IMG/VR virus record: IMGVR_UViG_3300044922_000175
Location: 61,940-125,939 of that record
Origin: a virus
Reading direction: 5' to 3' (one strand)
DNA length: 64,000 bases
Both the position numbers and the translations under genes were made by a program. Shown one piece after another: positions 36,652-43,832 of the stretch (positions are counted from its first letter, which is position 1; every line of letters begins with the position of its first letter). The notes under the pieces were generated by a model that saw only the letters and a program-made list of their open reading frames with translations, had not been told where the DNA came from and made no database searches.

Positions 36652-38085
36652 TTAAGCAATTTTAATCACCAATACTCTAAGAGCATTTGTAGCAACAGGA
36701 GAACAGAATCCTAAAGTAACTACGTTGATGGTTGTACGTACTACGTCACACTCTACGTTCTCACCAGTAGCTAGTTCATAAACTTGAACTATGATATCGT
36801 TAGAAGCTAAACCGTGAGTCACTATCATGCTAGTAGCTGGAGCTGCTGGACCTGTTGCAGCATAACGCAAAGCAGCTAATCCAGAAGGAGTTACTGCTAC
36901 TGTAGAGCTACTTAAAGCATTTACTTCAGCACTAGTAGCCAATTCTACAACACCTGCAGCACTTGTAGTAGCGTTTACACCACTTACAGTGATAGAAGTT
37001 GTTCCTGAACCAGCAACTGCAACACCGTTAGATCCACTGATTGTGATTCCTGTAATAACGTCACCTGCTAAGTCAGCAGAAGTTAAGTATTTGATTACAC
37101 CTGAGTCAGAAACCAAGTATTTGTTTCCTGTGTAAGCAGCACCAGCATCAGCAATAGAACCTACGTGTAAAGGCTCAGTTACAGTAGACCAGTAGTCACT
37201 AGTCTCATTCCAGATGAAAGAAACGTTAGTACTTGTTCCTCTTTCTACTTCAATACCTGCGTTCTGAGAAGGAGCACTAACTTCATCTCTGTTAAGAAGA
37301 AGAATGTTATCACCAATCTCTACAGTGTTTGAGTTAACGTAAGTTACTGTACCGTTTACAGTTAAGTTGCCACCGACAGTTACGGTAGTTCCGTCATCTG
37401 TAATAGTTGAGTTAGAAAATCCTGTACCGTTCCACTTAGTTAAGTAGTTGTTAGTCAATGATCCAGCTCCTGTGATAGCAATATCATCAGCGTTAACTGT
37501 GATACCAGTTCCAGCACCTACTGTGAATGTACGTGAAGCTGTAATATCTCCACCACCTGTCAAACCTGCACCTGCTGTCAAGACAACTGCAGAGTGATCA
37601 GTGTTAAGAGTAGAGCTAGTATCTAACTGAACGCTGTCTGCATTTACAGTAATACCTGTACCTGCTCCAATGTTAAGAGTTACAGAAGCTCCAAGAGCAA
37701 CAGAACCACCATCAGTAAGACCTGCTCCAGCAACTACAGAAAGAGAGGAGTTAACCAACATTCCGTTAGTAACACCACCTGCCTTAATGTAAAGTTGGTT
37801 AGAACCATTTAAACCAATAGAAGCATCGTCATACAGAACGTTTACGGTAATATCTCTGGTTCCGCTAACAGATATAGCGTTACCAGCTACAATTGACCTT
37901 AGATCACCTCCTACGTCTACCCAGGCAGTACCATCATAGAAGTAGATTGACTTGTCTCCAGTAGAGGAGTTGAAGTAGACCTGACCTGCAGCAGGAGTAC
38001 CTGGTGCTGTACCTAAGTTCTGGATGACCGCATTCTGCAGTTCGCATTTATTGAGGTCTATCGCAGTTAAGAATTTTTTTGCCAT
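36652..38085 (-). CDS. fibre or head-fibre protein
   Basis: 477 residues of Gly/Thr/Val-rich beta repeats. The N-terminus A-I-D-L-N-K-C-E-L-Q-N-A-V-I-Q-N-L followed by P-A-A-G-Q-V-Y-F-N-S-S-T and Y-D-G-T-A-W is the usual phage fibre opening. A-G-A-G-L-T-G-G-G repeats follow, then N-T-V-E-I-G-D-N-I-L-L-L-N, and a C-terminal trimer domain S-M-I-V-T-H-G-L-A-S-N-D-I-I-V-Q-V-Y. Length and layout fit a short tail fibre or a capsid (head) fibre. Placement between small structural genes and the giant fibres leaves both possible. Confidence 0.68.
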   Translation of the reverse strand: MAKKFLTAIDLNKCELQNAVIQNLGTAPGTPAAGQVYFNSSTGDKSIYFYDGTAWVDVGGDLRSIVAGNAISVSGTRDITVNVLYDDASIGLNGSNQLYIKAGGVTNGMLVNSSLSVVAGAGLTDGGSVALGASVTLNIGAGTGITVNADSVQLDTSSTLNTDHSAVVLTAGAGLTGGGDITASRTFTVGAGTGITVNADDIAITGAGSLTNNYLTKWNGTGFSNSTITDDGTTVTVGGNLTVNGTVTYVNSNTVEIGDNILLLNRDEVSAPSQNAGIEVERGTSTNVSFIWNETSDYWSTVTEPLHVGSIADAGAAYTGNKYLVSDSGVIKYLTSADLAGDVITGITISGSNGVAVAGSGTTSITVSGVNATTSAAGVVELATSAEVNALSSSTVAVTPSGLAALRYAATGPAAPATSMIVTHGLASNDIIVQVYELATGENVECDVVRTTINVVTLGFCSPVATNALRVLVIKIA

Positions 38086-38112
38086 GATTATATTATTTTA
38101 TATTTTTATTTT

Positions 38113-38568
38113 TTAGTTAAAGTAAGCTTTGCCACTAAATGCTCCACAAAAAGTAATCTTGCAACTATTAAGAGAGAGATAATCAACAGCTCCTTCAACA
38201 ATACTTCCAGCAGAATCTACAACAGTAACGGAAGGATATTTATTCATGTTATGAATAGCAGTCCATTCTATATTAGGTGTATTTTCATAGTGCACATAAG
38301 TATCTACATAGGATACAGTAAGTGCTGCAGCATTTCTTCTATTAAAAACAATAGTTTTTATCAGATCTCCTACTAAAGATATAGATGTAATTGTTTCATC
38401 ATATGCCTGATCTCCTTTTTGAGATAAAACAGCTGATAAATTATCTAGTGTTATTTTCTTTGTAATGTTATTTACAACATCTACAATTGGAATAACATCA
38501 TAGTAAATATTTACCTCTTGTGAGAAGTAAGGAGGTAGTTGTGTTATAGTAGGATCGTAACTACGCAT
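38113..38568 (-). CDS. small fibre-tip-like virion protein
   Basis: 151 residues. The second half (W-T-A-I-H-N-M-N-K-Y-P-S-V-T-V-V-D-S-A-G, V-D-Y-L-S-L-N-S-C-K-I-T-F-C-G-A-F-S-G-K-A-Y) matches the fold-defining pattern of the small C-terminal trimer domain common to phage fibres (H-N-x-x-K-Y-P, then D-x-x-G). The same type of domain ends the next gene downstream. Start and preceding stop overlap as TAATG. Perhaps a fibre adaptor or a split fibre tip. Confidence 0.52.
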   Translation of the reverse strand: MRSYDPTITQLPPYFSQEVNIYYDVIPIVDVVNNITKKITLDNLSAVLSQKGDQAYDETITSISLVGDLIKTIVFNRRNAAALTVSYVDTYVHYENTPNIEWTAIHNMNKYPSVTVVDSAGSIVEGAVDYLSLNSCKITFCGAFSGKAYFN

Positions 38569-38816
38569 TATACAATGAATCTATTTCCTGCTTGAGTTAA
38601 TAAGTATTGAGGACCATAATCTACAACTTCAGTCTCAGTATACTCAGCATCAATTAATTTCATGAGATCAAAAACCTCTTTGTTGTAAATATCTATTTCT
38701 GCTGTATCACTACAACCAGTTTCAATACCATACTTGGTCTCTCTAAATTCAGCATACATTGCTTCACCAAATTTTAAAGAAACTTTAGCTTCATCACAGT
38801 TAGTGCACTTACCCAT
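38568..38816 (-). CDS. small Cys-containing protein, unknown
   Basis: 82 residues beginning M-G-K-C-T-N-C-D-E-A-K, a CxxC knuckle, followed by an acidic helix (D-L-M-K-L-I-D-A-E-Y-T-E-T-E). Not recognised. It overlaps the preceding zinc-ribbon gene by 8 nt and the following gene by 1 nt, so three tiny genes are translationally coupled. It may be an assembly factor or minor virion protein. Confidence 0.5.
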   Translation of the reverse strand: MGKCTNCDEAKVSLKFGEAMYAEFRETKYGIETGCSDTAEIDIYNKEVFDLMKLIDAEYTETEVVDYGPQYLLTQAGNRFIV

Positions 38817-38937
38817 TTTTTTGTTTTAAACTTTGTTCATACCCGTCTATACAATTAGCACAGACTTGTTTACCATCAGATGCAGTTTTCTTTTGACAAC
38901 CACAACTTAATCTTGATCCACAATTTTGACAATTCAT
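38809..38937 (-). CDS. 42-residue zinc-ribbon protein
   Basis: The reading is M-N-C-Q-N-C-G-S-R-L-S-C-G-C-Q-K-K, then K-Q-V-C-A-N-C-I-D-G-Y-E-Q-S-L-K. Two CxxC knuckles and a CGC make a likely one-zinc ribbon. Its end overlaps the next gene by 8 nt (the sequence ATGGGTAA serves as start of one and stop of the other). I recall similar mini-ribbons among Bacteroidota phage structural genes; the function is unknown. Confidence 0.6.
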   Translation of the reverse strand: MNCQNCGSRLSCGCQKKTASDGKQVCANCIDGYEQSLKQKNG

Positions 38938-38953
38938 ATTGGTTTATATTTAA

Positions 38954-39502
38954 TTAATTGCAATAAGTACAGTTTAGTTTTTCAAGTTGTTTCTTAGCAT
39001 AGTTATATATTGCTTGACCTTGTTCAGGGCTATGGCAAAATTCTACTTTTGCTTTAGCACCCTCTAACATCATTTTTAACAACCTTAACTTATTTAATTT
39101 TTCTTTTTCTGCAGGTAATGGCTCACATCCAGACAAGTTAATACTACAAAGAATATTGTAGTATATATTCATAGACTGTGCTATACGTAAATGATTATAT
39201 TCTACCCAAACTTTATCATTTGGTGCAACACTGTAGCGCAAAGTATAAATACCGTCAGGTAATTCACTTAATGCTGTATCACAGTTTGTATCTTGCAAAT
39301 GTAAAGTACATGCATTAAATACGTTTTCACTATTAGGTAAAATCTCAAGAACTACTTCCTCTAAATACCCCGGAAGTAAAATTTGTAATCTATTACAAGT
39401 AATTCCTAACTCTGTACTGTATGTACTAGTATCTACAACTCTAAAGATTTTTGCATTAAGAGTTTCTGGAATATCTAAACTGAGGATGTGTTTTTGTGCC
39501 AT
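38954..39502 (-). CDS. conserved-type structural module protein, unknown
   Basis: 182 residues. The N-terminal ~115 residues look like a beta domain (L-S-L-D-I-P-E-T-L-N-A-K-I-F-R-V-V-D-T-S, L-P-D-G-I-Y-T-L-R-Y-S-V-A-P), followed by two helices (E-K-L-N-K-L-R-L-L-K-M-M-L-E-G-A-K-A-K-V) and a Cys-ending tail (C-T-Y-C-N). It is preceded by a terminator and leads the group with the mini zinc ribbons. Position suggests a virion or tail assembly role. Confidence 0.48.
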   Translation of the reverse strand: MAQKHILSLDIPETLNAKIFRVVDTSTYSTELGITCNRLQILLPGYLEEVVLEILPNSENVFNACTLHLQDTNCDTALSELPDGIYTLRYSVAPNDKVWVEYNHLRIAQSMNIYYNILCSINLSGCEPLPAEKEKLNKLRLLKMMLEGAKAKVEFCHSPEQGQAIYNYAKKQLEKLNCTYCN

Positions 39503-39561
39503 AGGATTGTTAAATAGACGGTATGCCTACTCATATATAATTTACTAAATAAATCTAAATA

Positions 39562-39592
39562 AAAAAAGGGGAAGATCACTCCTCCCCTTTTT
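39562..39592 (-). terminator. terminator after the 476-residue structural gene
   Basis: An A-tract plus GGGGA pairs with TCCCC plus T-tract around a short loop, 20 nt downstream of the stop at 39612. The A/T arms make it a candidate in both directions. Confidence 0.8.
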
Positions 39593-39611
39593 ATATGATA
39601 ATAAAGTGTTA

Positions 39612-41042
39612 TTACAATGATTGTAAAGTTACACCATTACCAGCAGCGCTCAAAATTGAAGCCATATCGCTTTCAAAAGTAGAAGCTACTGAGCTAGTAA
39701 TTACTTCACACACATACTGATCATTATCAAATGTGCTAGTAGGATTACTGAAGCGAGGTACATTGTGTACAACCATATAACGGTAGTAAGAGTTGTTACG
39801 GTTAACACCAAATACTGCATTACCATTCAAGATTTCACGGATACGTGGATCATCATTGAAATGATTCTGTGCATAACGCTCAGACAAAATCAAATCACGG
39901 ATGATAGTTTCACCAAAACCTTCACCTTGCTTAGGAAGTTGTAAAGTATTAACACAAGTTCCACCAAAAGCACAAGGATCACCAACTTGATCAATTTCAG
40001 AAGCTAAAACAATAACGCCCTCTTTTTCAAAATGATCAGTAGGTTGGAAAGAACAATCACCAAACTTAGTGTCAACATAAGCACCAGTAATGATAATACC
40101 AGCTTTGTTGTCAGCAGTTGGAGTAGTATCTTCAACAAAAGAATCCCAAGAGATAGCTTTAACAGCGTAAGCAGCAGCACCAGATCCAGAACCACCAGAG
40201 AAAGTAACACCAGCAGCATCAGATAAAACATAACCTGAACCAGATACATTGATGGTAATTGCAGTAACAGCACCACCAGAAATAGTAGCAGTAGCAGTAG
40301 CTTGAACACCTGAAGCAGGAGCAGCAATAGCTACAGTAGGAGCAGAAGAATAACCACTACCACCGTTAGTAATTTTAATTTCAATTACTTTACCAACGTT
40401 AGCAGAAGTAGGATTAACATATGCAGTGTAGCTAACACCAGCATTAGTACTAACGTAAGCTACAGGAGAAATGAACTGATTAATACGGGGATCTTCAGCC
40501 AAGCTCTTAGCCCAACCAACCATAACTGCAGCAGGATCAACACTAGTTTGACCAGTAGCGCAACAACCAGTGTAGTAATCAGCTACATAGTAAGCATTAC
40601 GACCCAAGAAACGCAAAGCAGGAGAACCTTTAACATCTACACGTAAGTAGTAGGTTTCATCACACTTGTAAGTTTTGGTACAAGCAGCATAAGGAGTGTT
40701 GTTCAAACCAGCAGTAAGTCCTACAGCAACAATACTATTAGTTGCAGTTTTAGGAGATACTTTGTAGAAACCGCTAATGTACTTAGGGTTAATAGTTTTA
40801 GACTTTGAAGACTCAGCATAACCACCGTGGAAAGGACCAATCTTGTCATTAGCAGGAGTTAAGCTAGAAGATGCAAGAATAAAGTTTGTTCCGGTAGTAG
40901 CATTTAAGTTTACAAAAGTAGAGGCATTGTAAAGACCAAAGTTACCTACAGTGGTCAATTCAGATGCAGTAGTTCCGCTGGCGCTTTTCTGGTAAGTACC
41001 AGTCCCAAGGAACACCTTTTTGAAAGCATGATTGAAATACAT
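39612..41042 (-). CDS. virion structural protein with Gly-rich beta insertion
   Basis: 476 residues. The first part (F-L-G-T-G-T-Y, F-G-L-Y-N-A-S-T-F, Y-Y-L-R-V-D-V-K-G-S-P-A-L-R-F-L-G) and last part (Y-A-Q-N-H-F-N-D-D-P-R-I-R-E-I-L, Y-Y-R-Y-M-V-V-H) frame an inserted module at about residues 225-290 with the common phage motif G-G-S-G-Y-S-S-A-P-T-V and G-G-A-V-T-A-I-T-I, a bacterial-Ig-like or fibre-like repeat that probably projects from the particle. Cys-rich spots (G-C-C-A-T-G) occur. Strong preference for a few codons suggests high expression. It may be a major virion protein such as an auxiliary capsid or tail component; the exact role is undecided. Confidence 0.55.
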   Translation of the reverse strand: MYFNHAFKKVFLGTGTYQKSASGTTASELTTVGNFGLYNASTFVNLNATTGTNFILASSSLTPANDKIGPFHGGYAESSKSKTINPKYISGFYKVSPKTATNSIVAVGLTAGLNNTPYAACTKTYKCDETYYLRVDVKGSPALRFLGRNAYYVADYYTGCCATGQTSVDPAAVMVGWAKSLAEDPRINQFISPVAYVSTNAGVSYTAYVNPTSANVGKVIEIKITNGGSGYSSAPTVAIAAPASGVQATATATISGGAVTAITINVSGSGYVLSDAAGVTFSGGSGSGAAAYAVKAISWDSFVEDTTPTADNKAGIIITGAYVDTKFGDCSFQPTDHFEKEGVIVLASEIDQVGDPCAFGGTCVNTLQLPKQGEGFGETIIRDLILSERYAQNHFNDDPRIREILNGNAVFGVNRNNSYYRYMVVHNVPRFSNPTSTFDNDQYVCEVITSSVASTFESDMASILSAAGNGVTLQSL

Positions 41043-41093
41043 AATTTTATTTTTTTAATTGTTTATAAATAGATACACTAATATTATACTAAA

Positions 41094-41498
41094 TTATTTT
41101 AAGAAAAGCAACTTATATTTTGTAGAATTTATTAAAGCCTTGATTTCATCCATAGTATTTATGATGCTAGAGCATGTTACCATACCTTGAACAAGACCAA
41201 TTTTATCATATAAACTGCGAAGATATTTTACAGCTTCATCTGTAGTTTTAATAGTAGGAATAGCTGCTTGATCCGGGTAAGGTAATAATACCTCTTCTTT
41301 ACCCTGATACTGTTCTGCTAAACCATCCGTAATATCTACAAGAGAATCATAAAACTCTCCCATTGCAACGTGTGCTGAATAATTTGTACTTAATAGATGA
41401 GCAACATGCACCTTAGTTGAGGCATGTAATAACTCATAAATCAACTCTCCCATTGCTTTATGGACAGAGGAAGAAGGTCTTTGTAATTTATTAATCAT
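41094..41498 (-). CDS. ferritin/Dps-like helical protein (DUF5856-like)
   Basis: 134 residues, nearly all helical. H-V-A-H-L-L-S-T-N-Y-S-A-H-V-A-M-G-E-F-Y-D-S-L-V-D-I-T-D-G-L-A-E-Q-Y shows the Dps/ferritin-like arrangement of H-x-L-x-T..H..x-G-E-F-Y-D-x-L..D-x-L-A-E, with His and Glu placed as possible metal ligands. Two or three more helices follow, one short of or equal to a four-helix bundle. I recall DUF5856-type proteins with this pattern in phages and large viruses. It sits among head-tail genes, 2 nt after the connector gene. Metal or DNA binding is inferred. Confidence 0.5.
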   Translation of the reverse strand: MINKLQRPSSSVHKAMGELIYELLHASTKVHVAHLLSTNYSAHVAMGEFYDSLVDITDGLAEQYQGKEEVLLPYPDQAAIPTIKTTDEAVKYLRSLYDKIGLVQGMVTCSSIINTMDEIKALINSTKYKLLFLK

Positions 41499-41500
41499 CT

Positions 41501-42202
41501 TTAATTATTTCTTTCAGCGTTTTGAGAACCACGAGCAAACTGATTTACTGATTCAATATCACCAGCAATAATGCTAACTGTTTCATCAATAAGTACTTCA
41601 GTTATATCATCTTTAAATTCACAAATTACATCAACTGTAGATACTAAACCAGTGTAAGGATTTACTGCACCAGTGATTTCTATATAAGCTGGTTTCCTGT
41701 AATATGTAAGAATAGGATTTACAATAGTAAATAAACCATCATGATAGATCTTTATTCTATTACCCATGATAGTACAGAATGTTTCACCCCATTCAAAACT
41801 GGGCTTTCTAAATTCATCAACTAATAAGTTTGCAGTATTAGCTTCTTCAACTAGATATACAGTCATTGAATCAGCAGGACAGCATTCTGATTTAGCATCA
41901 GTAGACACTTTCTTATACTCTAAGTAATCAGCAGGTAAAGGGTTAGACTCAAAATACTCAGGTTTATTTAAGCCAGTTATTGGTAATTCTAACAACAAGA
42001 TCTGTAAATCATCTATACGTCTTTTAGAACCCTCATCACCTTCACGGAAAACATTACTAGCATGGAGTTGTCTTCTAACCCATTCTAGTTGTGCCTTGTT
42101 AAAAGCTTCAATAATCTGCCATGCCTCAAGATTATCATAATCATTTGAGGCCAACTTATTAAGCCGCTGCTTAATTTTTAACTGGAGTATATCGTTATTC
42201 AT
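41501..42202 (-). CDS. head-tail connector or adaptor ring protein (P22 gp4-like by position)
   Basis: 233 residues. A helical N-terminal half (L-Q-L-K-I-K-Q-R-L-N-K-L-A-S-N-D-Y-D-N-L-E-A-W-Q-I-I-E-A-F-N-K-A-Q) is followed by a beta domain ending in a helix (E-V-L-I-D-E-T-V-S-I-I-A-G-D-I). This helix bundle plus beta layout is that of portal-bound adaptor rings. It is the third gene after the capsid gene, where a connector is expected. The hairpin at 42216-42239 precedes it. The ring number in the stack cannot be given without modelling. Confidence 0.6.
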   Translation of the reverse strand: MNNDILQLKIKQRLNKLASNDYDNLEAWQIIEAFNKAQLEWVRRQLHASNVFREGDEGSKRRIDDLQILLLELPITGLNKPEYFESNPLPADYLEYKKVSTDAKSECCPADSMTVYLVEEANTANLLVDEFRKPSFEWGETFCTIMGNRIKIYHDGLFTIVNPILTYYRKPAYIEITGAVNPYTGLVSTVDVICEFKDDITEVLIDETVSIIAGDIESVNQFARGSQNAERNN

Positions 42203-42215
42203 ATGTGTTAACTGT

Positions 42216-42239
42216 AGGGGGTATTATATTATACCCCCT
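42216..42239 (-). terminator. inverted repeat between structural genes
   Basis: A 9-bp stem AGGGGGTAT/ATACCCCCT with a 6-nt loop, between the stop at 42260 and the start at 42202. There is no T-tract on the minus strand, so it may be an mRNA-processing or attenuation hairpin rather than a full terminator. Confidence 0.55.
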
Positions 42240-42259
42240 CAGTGTTATTCTATATTAGA

Positions 42260-43273
42260 TTACTCTTTCCAATGCTTTTCAACCTTCTCTATAATCTTGT
42301 CAGAAACATCCTGATTTAAAGGATTTTTCATATACTCAACTATATCAGCCGGTGTTCTACCAAGCATTGTGCTAGATTCAAGATGATAAATAAATCCATC
42401 ACTCTTACTAACTATATATTTATAAAAAGAAGAATCTTTAACAACTGCTCTGAGTTTAAGATTAGTTAAATCCTCATTAGCAAGTGCTAAGAACTTCTCT
42501 GCTGTTTTAGTTTTATCAGTTTCAATTGTCTCACCATTAATGTATTTGTCCATGTTATCATAAACAATATCATTAGGTGTAGACTTTTTATACTGTGCAC
42601 TATCAATGTCAAGAACTTTGGCAATATAAAATAATTTTCCTTGGTTCTTGTCAAACATTTTTTGTAATTCAGACAAAGCTTTGTTACGTAACTTTTTACT
42701 TTCTGTTTTAATTGTTACAGTCTCTTCAGCTCTATCTAAATAGAATTTTGGAGGAACGGCCCTACGTCTTGCATCATCGTAGTTTTTAGCTACAATACTA
42801 AAACCATTTGACTCAATTGCATAAAGCTTGATAAGATCATATGGATCTTTAGCAGGCTCTAAGAATAATGGTTCATTACCACATCTTATTGCAATCTTAC
42901 TCCAGAACTCATCATTATCTGGTTTAAGAAGTTTAATCTTATTCCAGAAATCAGGATCATCAGGATTAACAACGTTAGCTGCTAATTCCTTTTCTAATTG
43001 AGAAACTACTTTTCTAATCTCTCTGATTTTAGCTTCACGCTCATCATCTGGTAAGAATTTTACTTCAGGAGCAAATTCATTTAATCCAGTTACATAGCGC
43101 TTAATCCCGTTAATCTCAAGACAAGCAAGTTGTTCTTCATGAAATACCCCATCAAAAAGGGATAATCCATACTTTTCAAGACCCATATTATTGATTGTTG
43201 AATCAAAATAGGGACGTACACTTACAGTACTTTTTTTGTTCTGTGGGTACCTTTCTACAATTGTTATACTCAT
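42260..43273 (-). CDS. conserved-type head protein, unknown
   Basis: 337 residues, rich in Lys, Asp and Glu. It contains R-E-A-K-I-R-E-I-R-K-V-V-S-Q-L-E-K-E-L (coiled coil, about 78-96), N-P-D-D-P-D-F-W-N-K-I and N-D-E-F-W-S-K-I-A-I-R repeats, and a C-terminal S-S-T-M-L-G-R-T-P-A-D-I-V-E-Y-M-K-N-P-L-N. No known domain recognised. It lies between the capsid auxiliary gene and the connector gene, each separated by hairpins, which suggests a head or neck component of the crAss-like particle. Confidence 0.5.
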   Translation of the reverse strand: MSITIVERYPQNKKSTVSVRPYFDSTINNMGLEKYGLSLFDGVFHEEQLACLEINGIKRYVTGLNEFAPEVKFLPDDEREAKIREIRKVVSQLEKELAANVVNPDDPDFWNKIKLLKPDNDEFWSKIAIRCGNEPLFLEPAKDPYDLIKLYAIESNGFSIVAKNYDDARRRAVPPKFYLDRAEETVTIKTESKKLRNKALSELQKMFDKNQGKLFYIAKVLDIDSAQYKKSTPNDIVYDNMDKYINGETIETDKTKTAEKFLALANEDLTNLKLRAVVKDSSFYKYIVSKSDGFIYHLESSTMLGRTPADIVEYMKNPLNQDVSDKIIEKVEKHWKE

Positions 43274-43295
43274 GGTTTTTTGTTGGTTTGATTAT

Positions 43296-43320
43296 ATAGG
43301 GGAGCTATTAACTCCCCTAT
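43296..43320 (-). terminator. hairpin downstream of the capsid auxiliary gene
   Basis: Perfect 9-bp stem ATAGGGGAG/CTCCCCTAT with a 7-nt loop, 7 nt after the stop at 43327 and 23 nt before the next start. Followed by TATAATC rather than a clean T-tract. Confidence 0.6.
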
Positions 43321-43326
43321 AATTTT

Positions 43327-43761
43327 TTAATTAATTACTGAGAAATGTACAGATACTGCAGCATTTAATGCAGCAGAAGAATGCACATTGTAAAGTTTTA
43401 CACTGAAACTATTAGCAGCAATAGCTGAAATAGTTGCATATGCAATACCATTTCCTGCGTATTGTACAGATACTAAAACTTTAGAAGTAGCTAACACTTT
43501 GCTATTTGTAACAACAAATACAGCAGAAGCATCAGCAGCTAAAGTACTAGATACTGTAGTAATAACACCTGCTTCAGCATTCACAGTAACACCTGAAGTA
43601 ATGCTACTAGATTGAGTTACATTAGCAGTAGTAATAGCAGCAGCTTTTGTATTTAATTCATTTACAATAGCATTAATGTGTCCAAATTTAGCTAAGGACA
43701 TATCAGATTCTTTTACTAAGAAAGCATCTGGAGAAGCGGGAGAAAATGTAGAGATTGCCAT
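43327..43761 (-). CDS. capsid decoration or head-fibre base protein
   Basis: 144 residues, Ala/Ser/Val-rich. The N-terminal block F-L-V-K-E-S-D-M-S-L-A-K-F-G-H-I-N-A-I-V-N-E-L-N resembles an attachment helix, followed by an all-beta domain (V-L-V-S-V-Q-Y-A-G-N-G-I-A-Y-A-T-I-S-A). It lies directly downstream of the major capsid gene with a strong hairpin between. Size and position fit a decoration or head-fibre protein. Function is inferred. Confidence 0.55.
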   Translation of the reverse strand: MAISTFSPASPDAFLVKESDMSLAKFGHINAIVNELNTKAAAITTANVTQSSSITSGVTVNAEAGVITTVSSTLAADASAVFVVTNSKVLATSKVLVSVQYAGNGIAYATISAIAANSFSVKLYNVHSSAALNAAVSVHFSVIN

Positions 43762-43787
43762 TTTATTTTATATTTTTTTTAATTAGA

Positions 43788-43818
43788 ACCCAGAGCCAGC
43801 AACGAAGTGACTCTGGGT
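43788..43818 (-). terminator. hairpin/terminator after the major capsid gene
   Basis: Perfect 8-bp stem ACCCAGAG/CTCTGGGT with a 15-nt loop, then on the minus strand TCTAATTAAAAAAAAT. It is 15 nt after the capsid stop and 27 nt before the next start. It may set the capsid to downstream expression ratio or protect the 3' end of the capsid message. Confidence 0.7.
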
Positions 43819-43832
43819 TGATATGTTTATTA

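Noticed and set aside
40004-40327. 107-residue Leu/Val-rich minus-strand frame that looks like a membrane protein
   Set aside because: It is another frame of the Gly/Ala/Val repeats in the 476-residue structural gene; the hydrophobicity results from codon shift.
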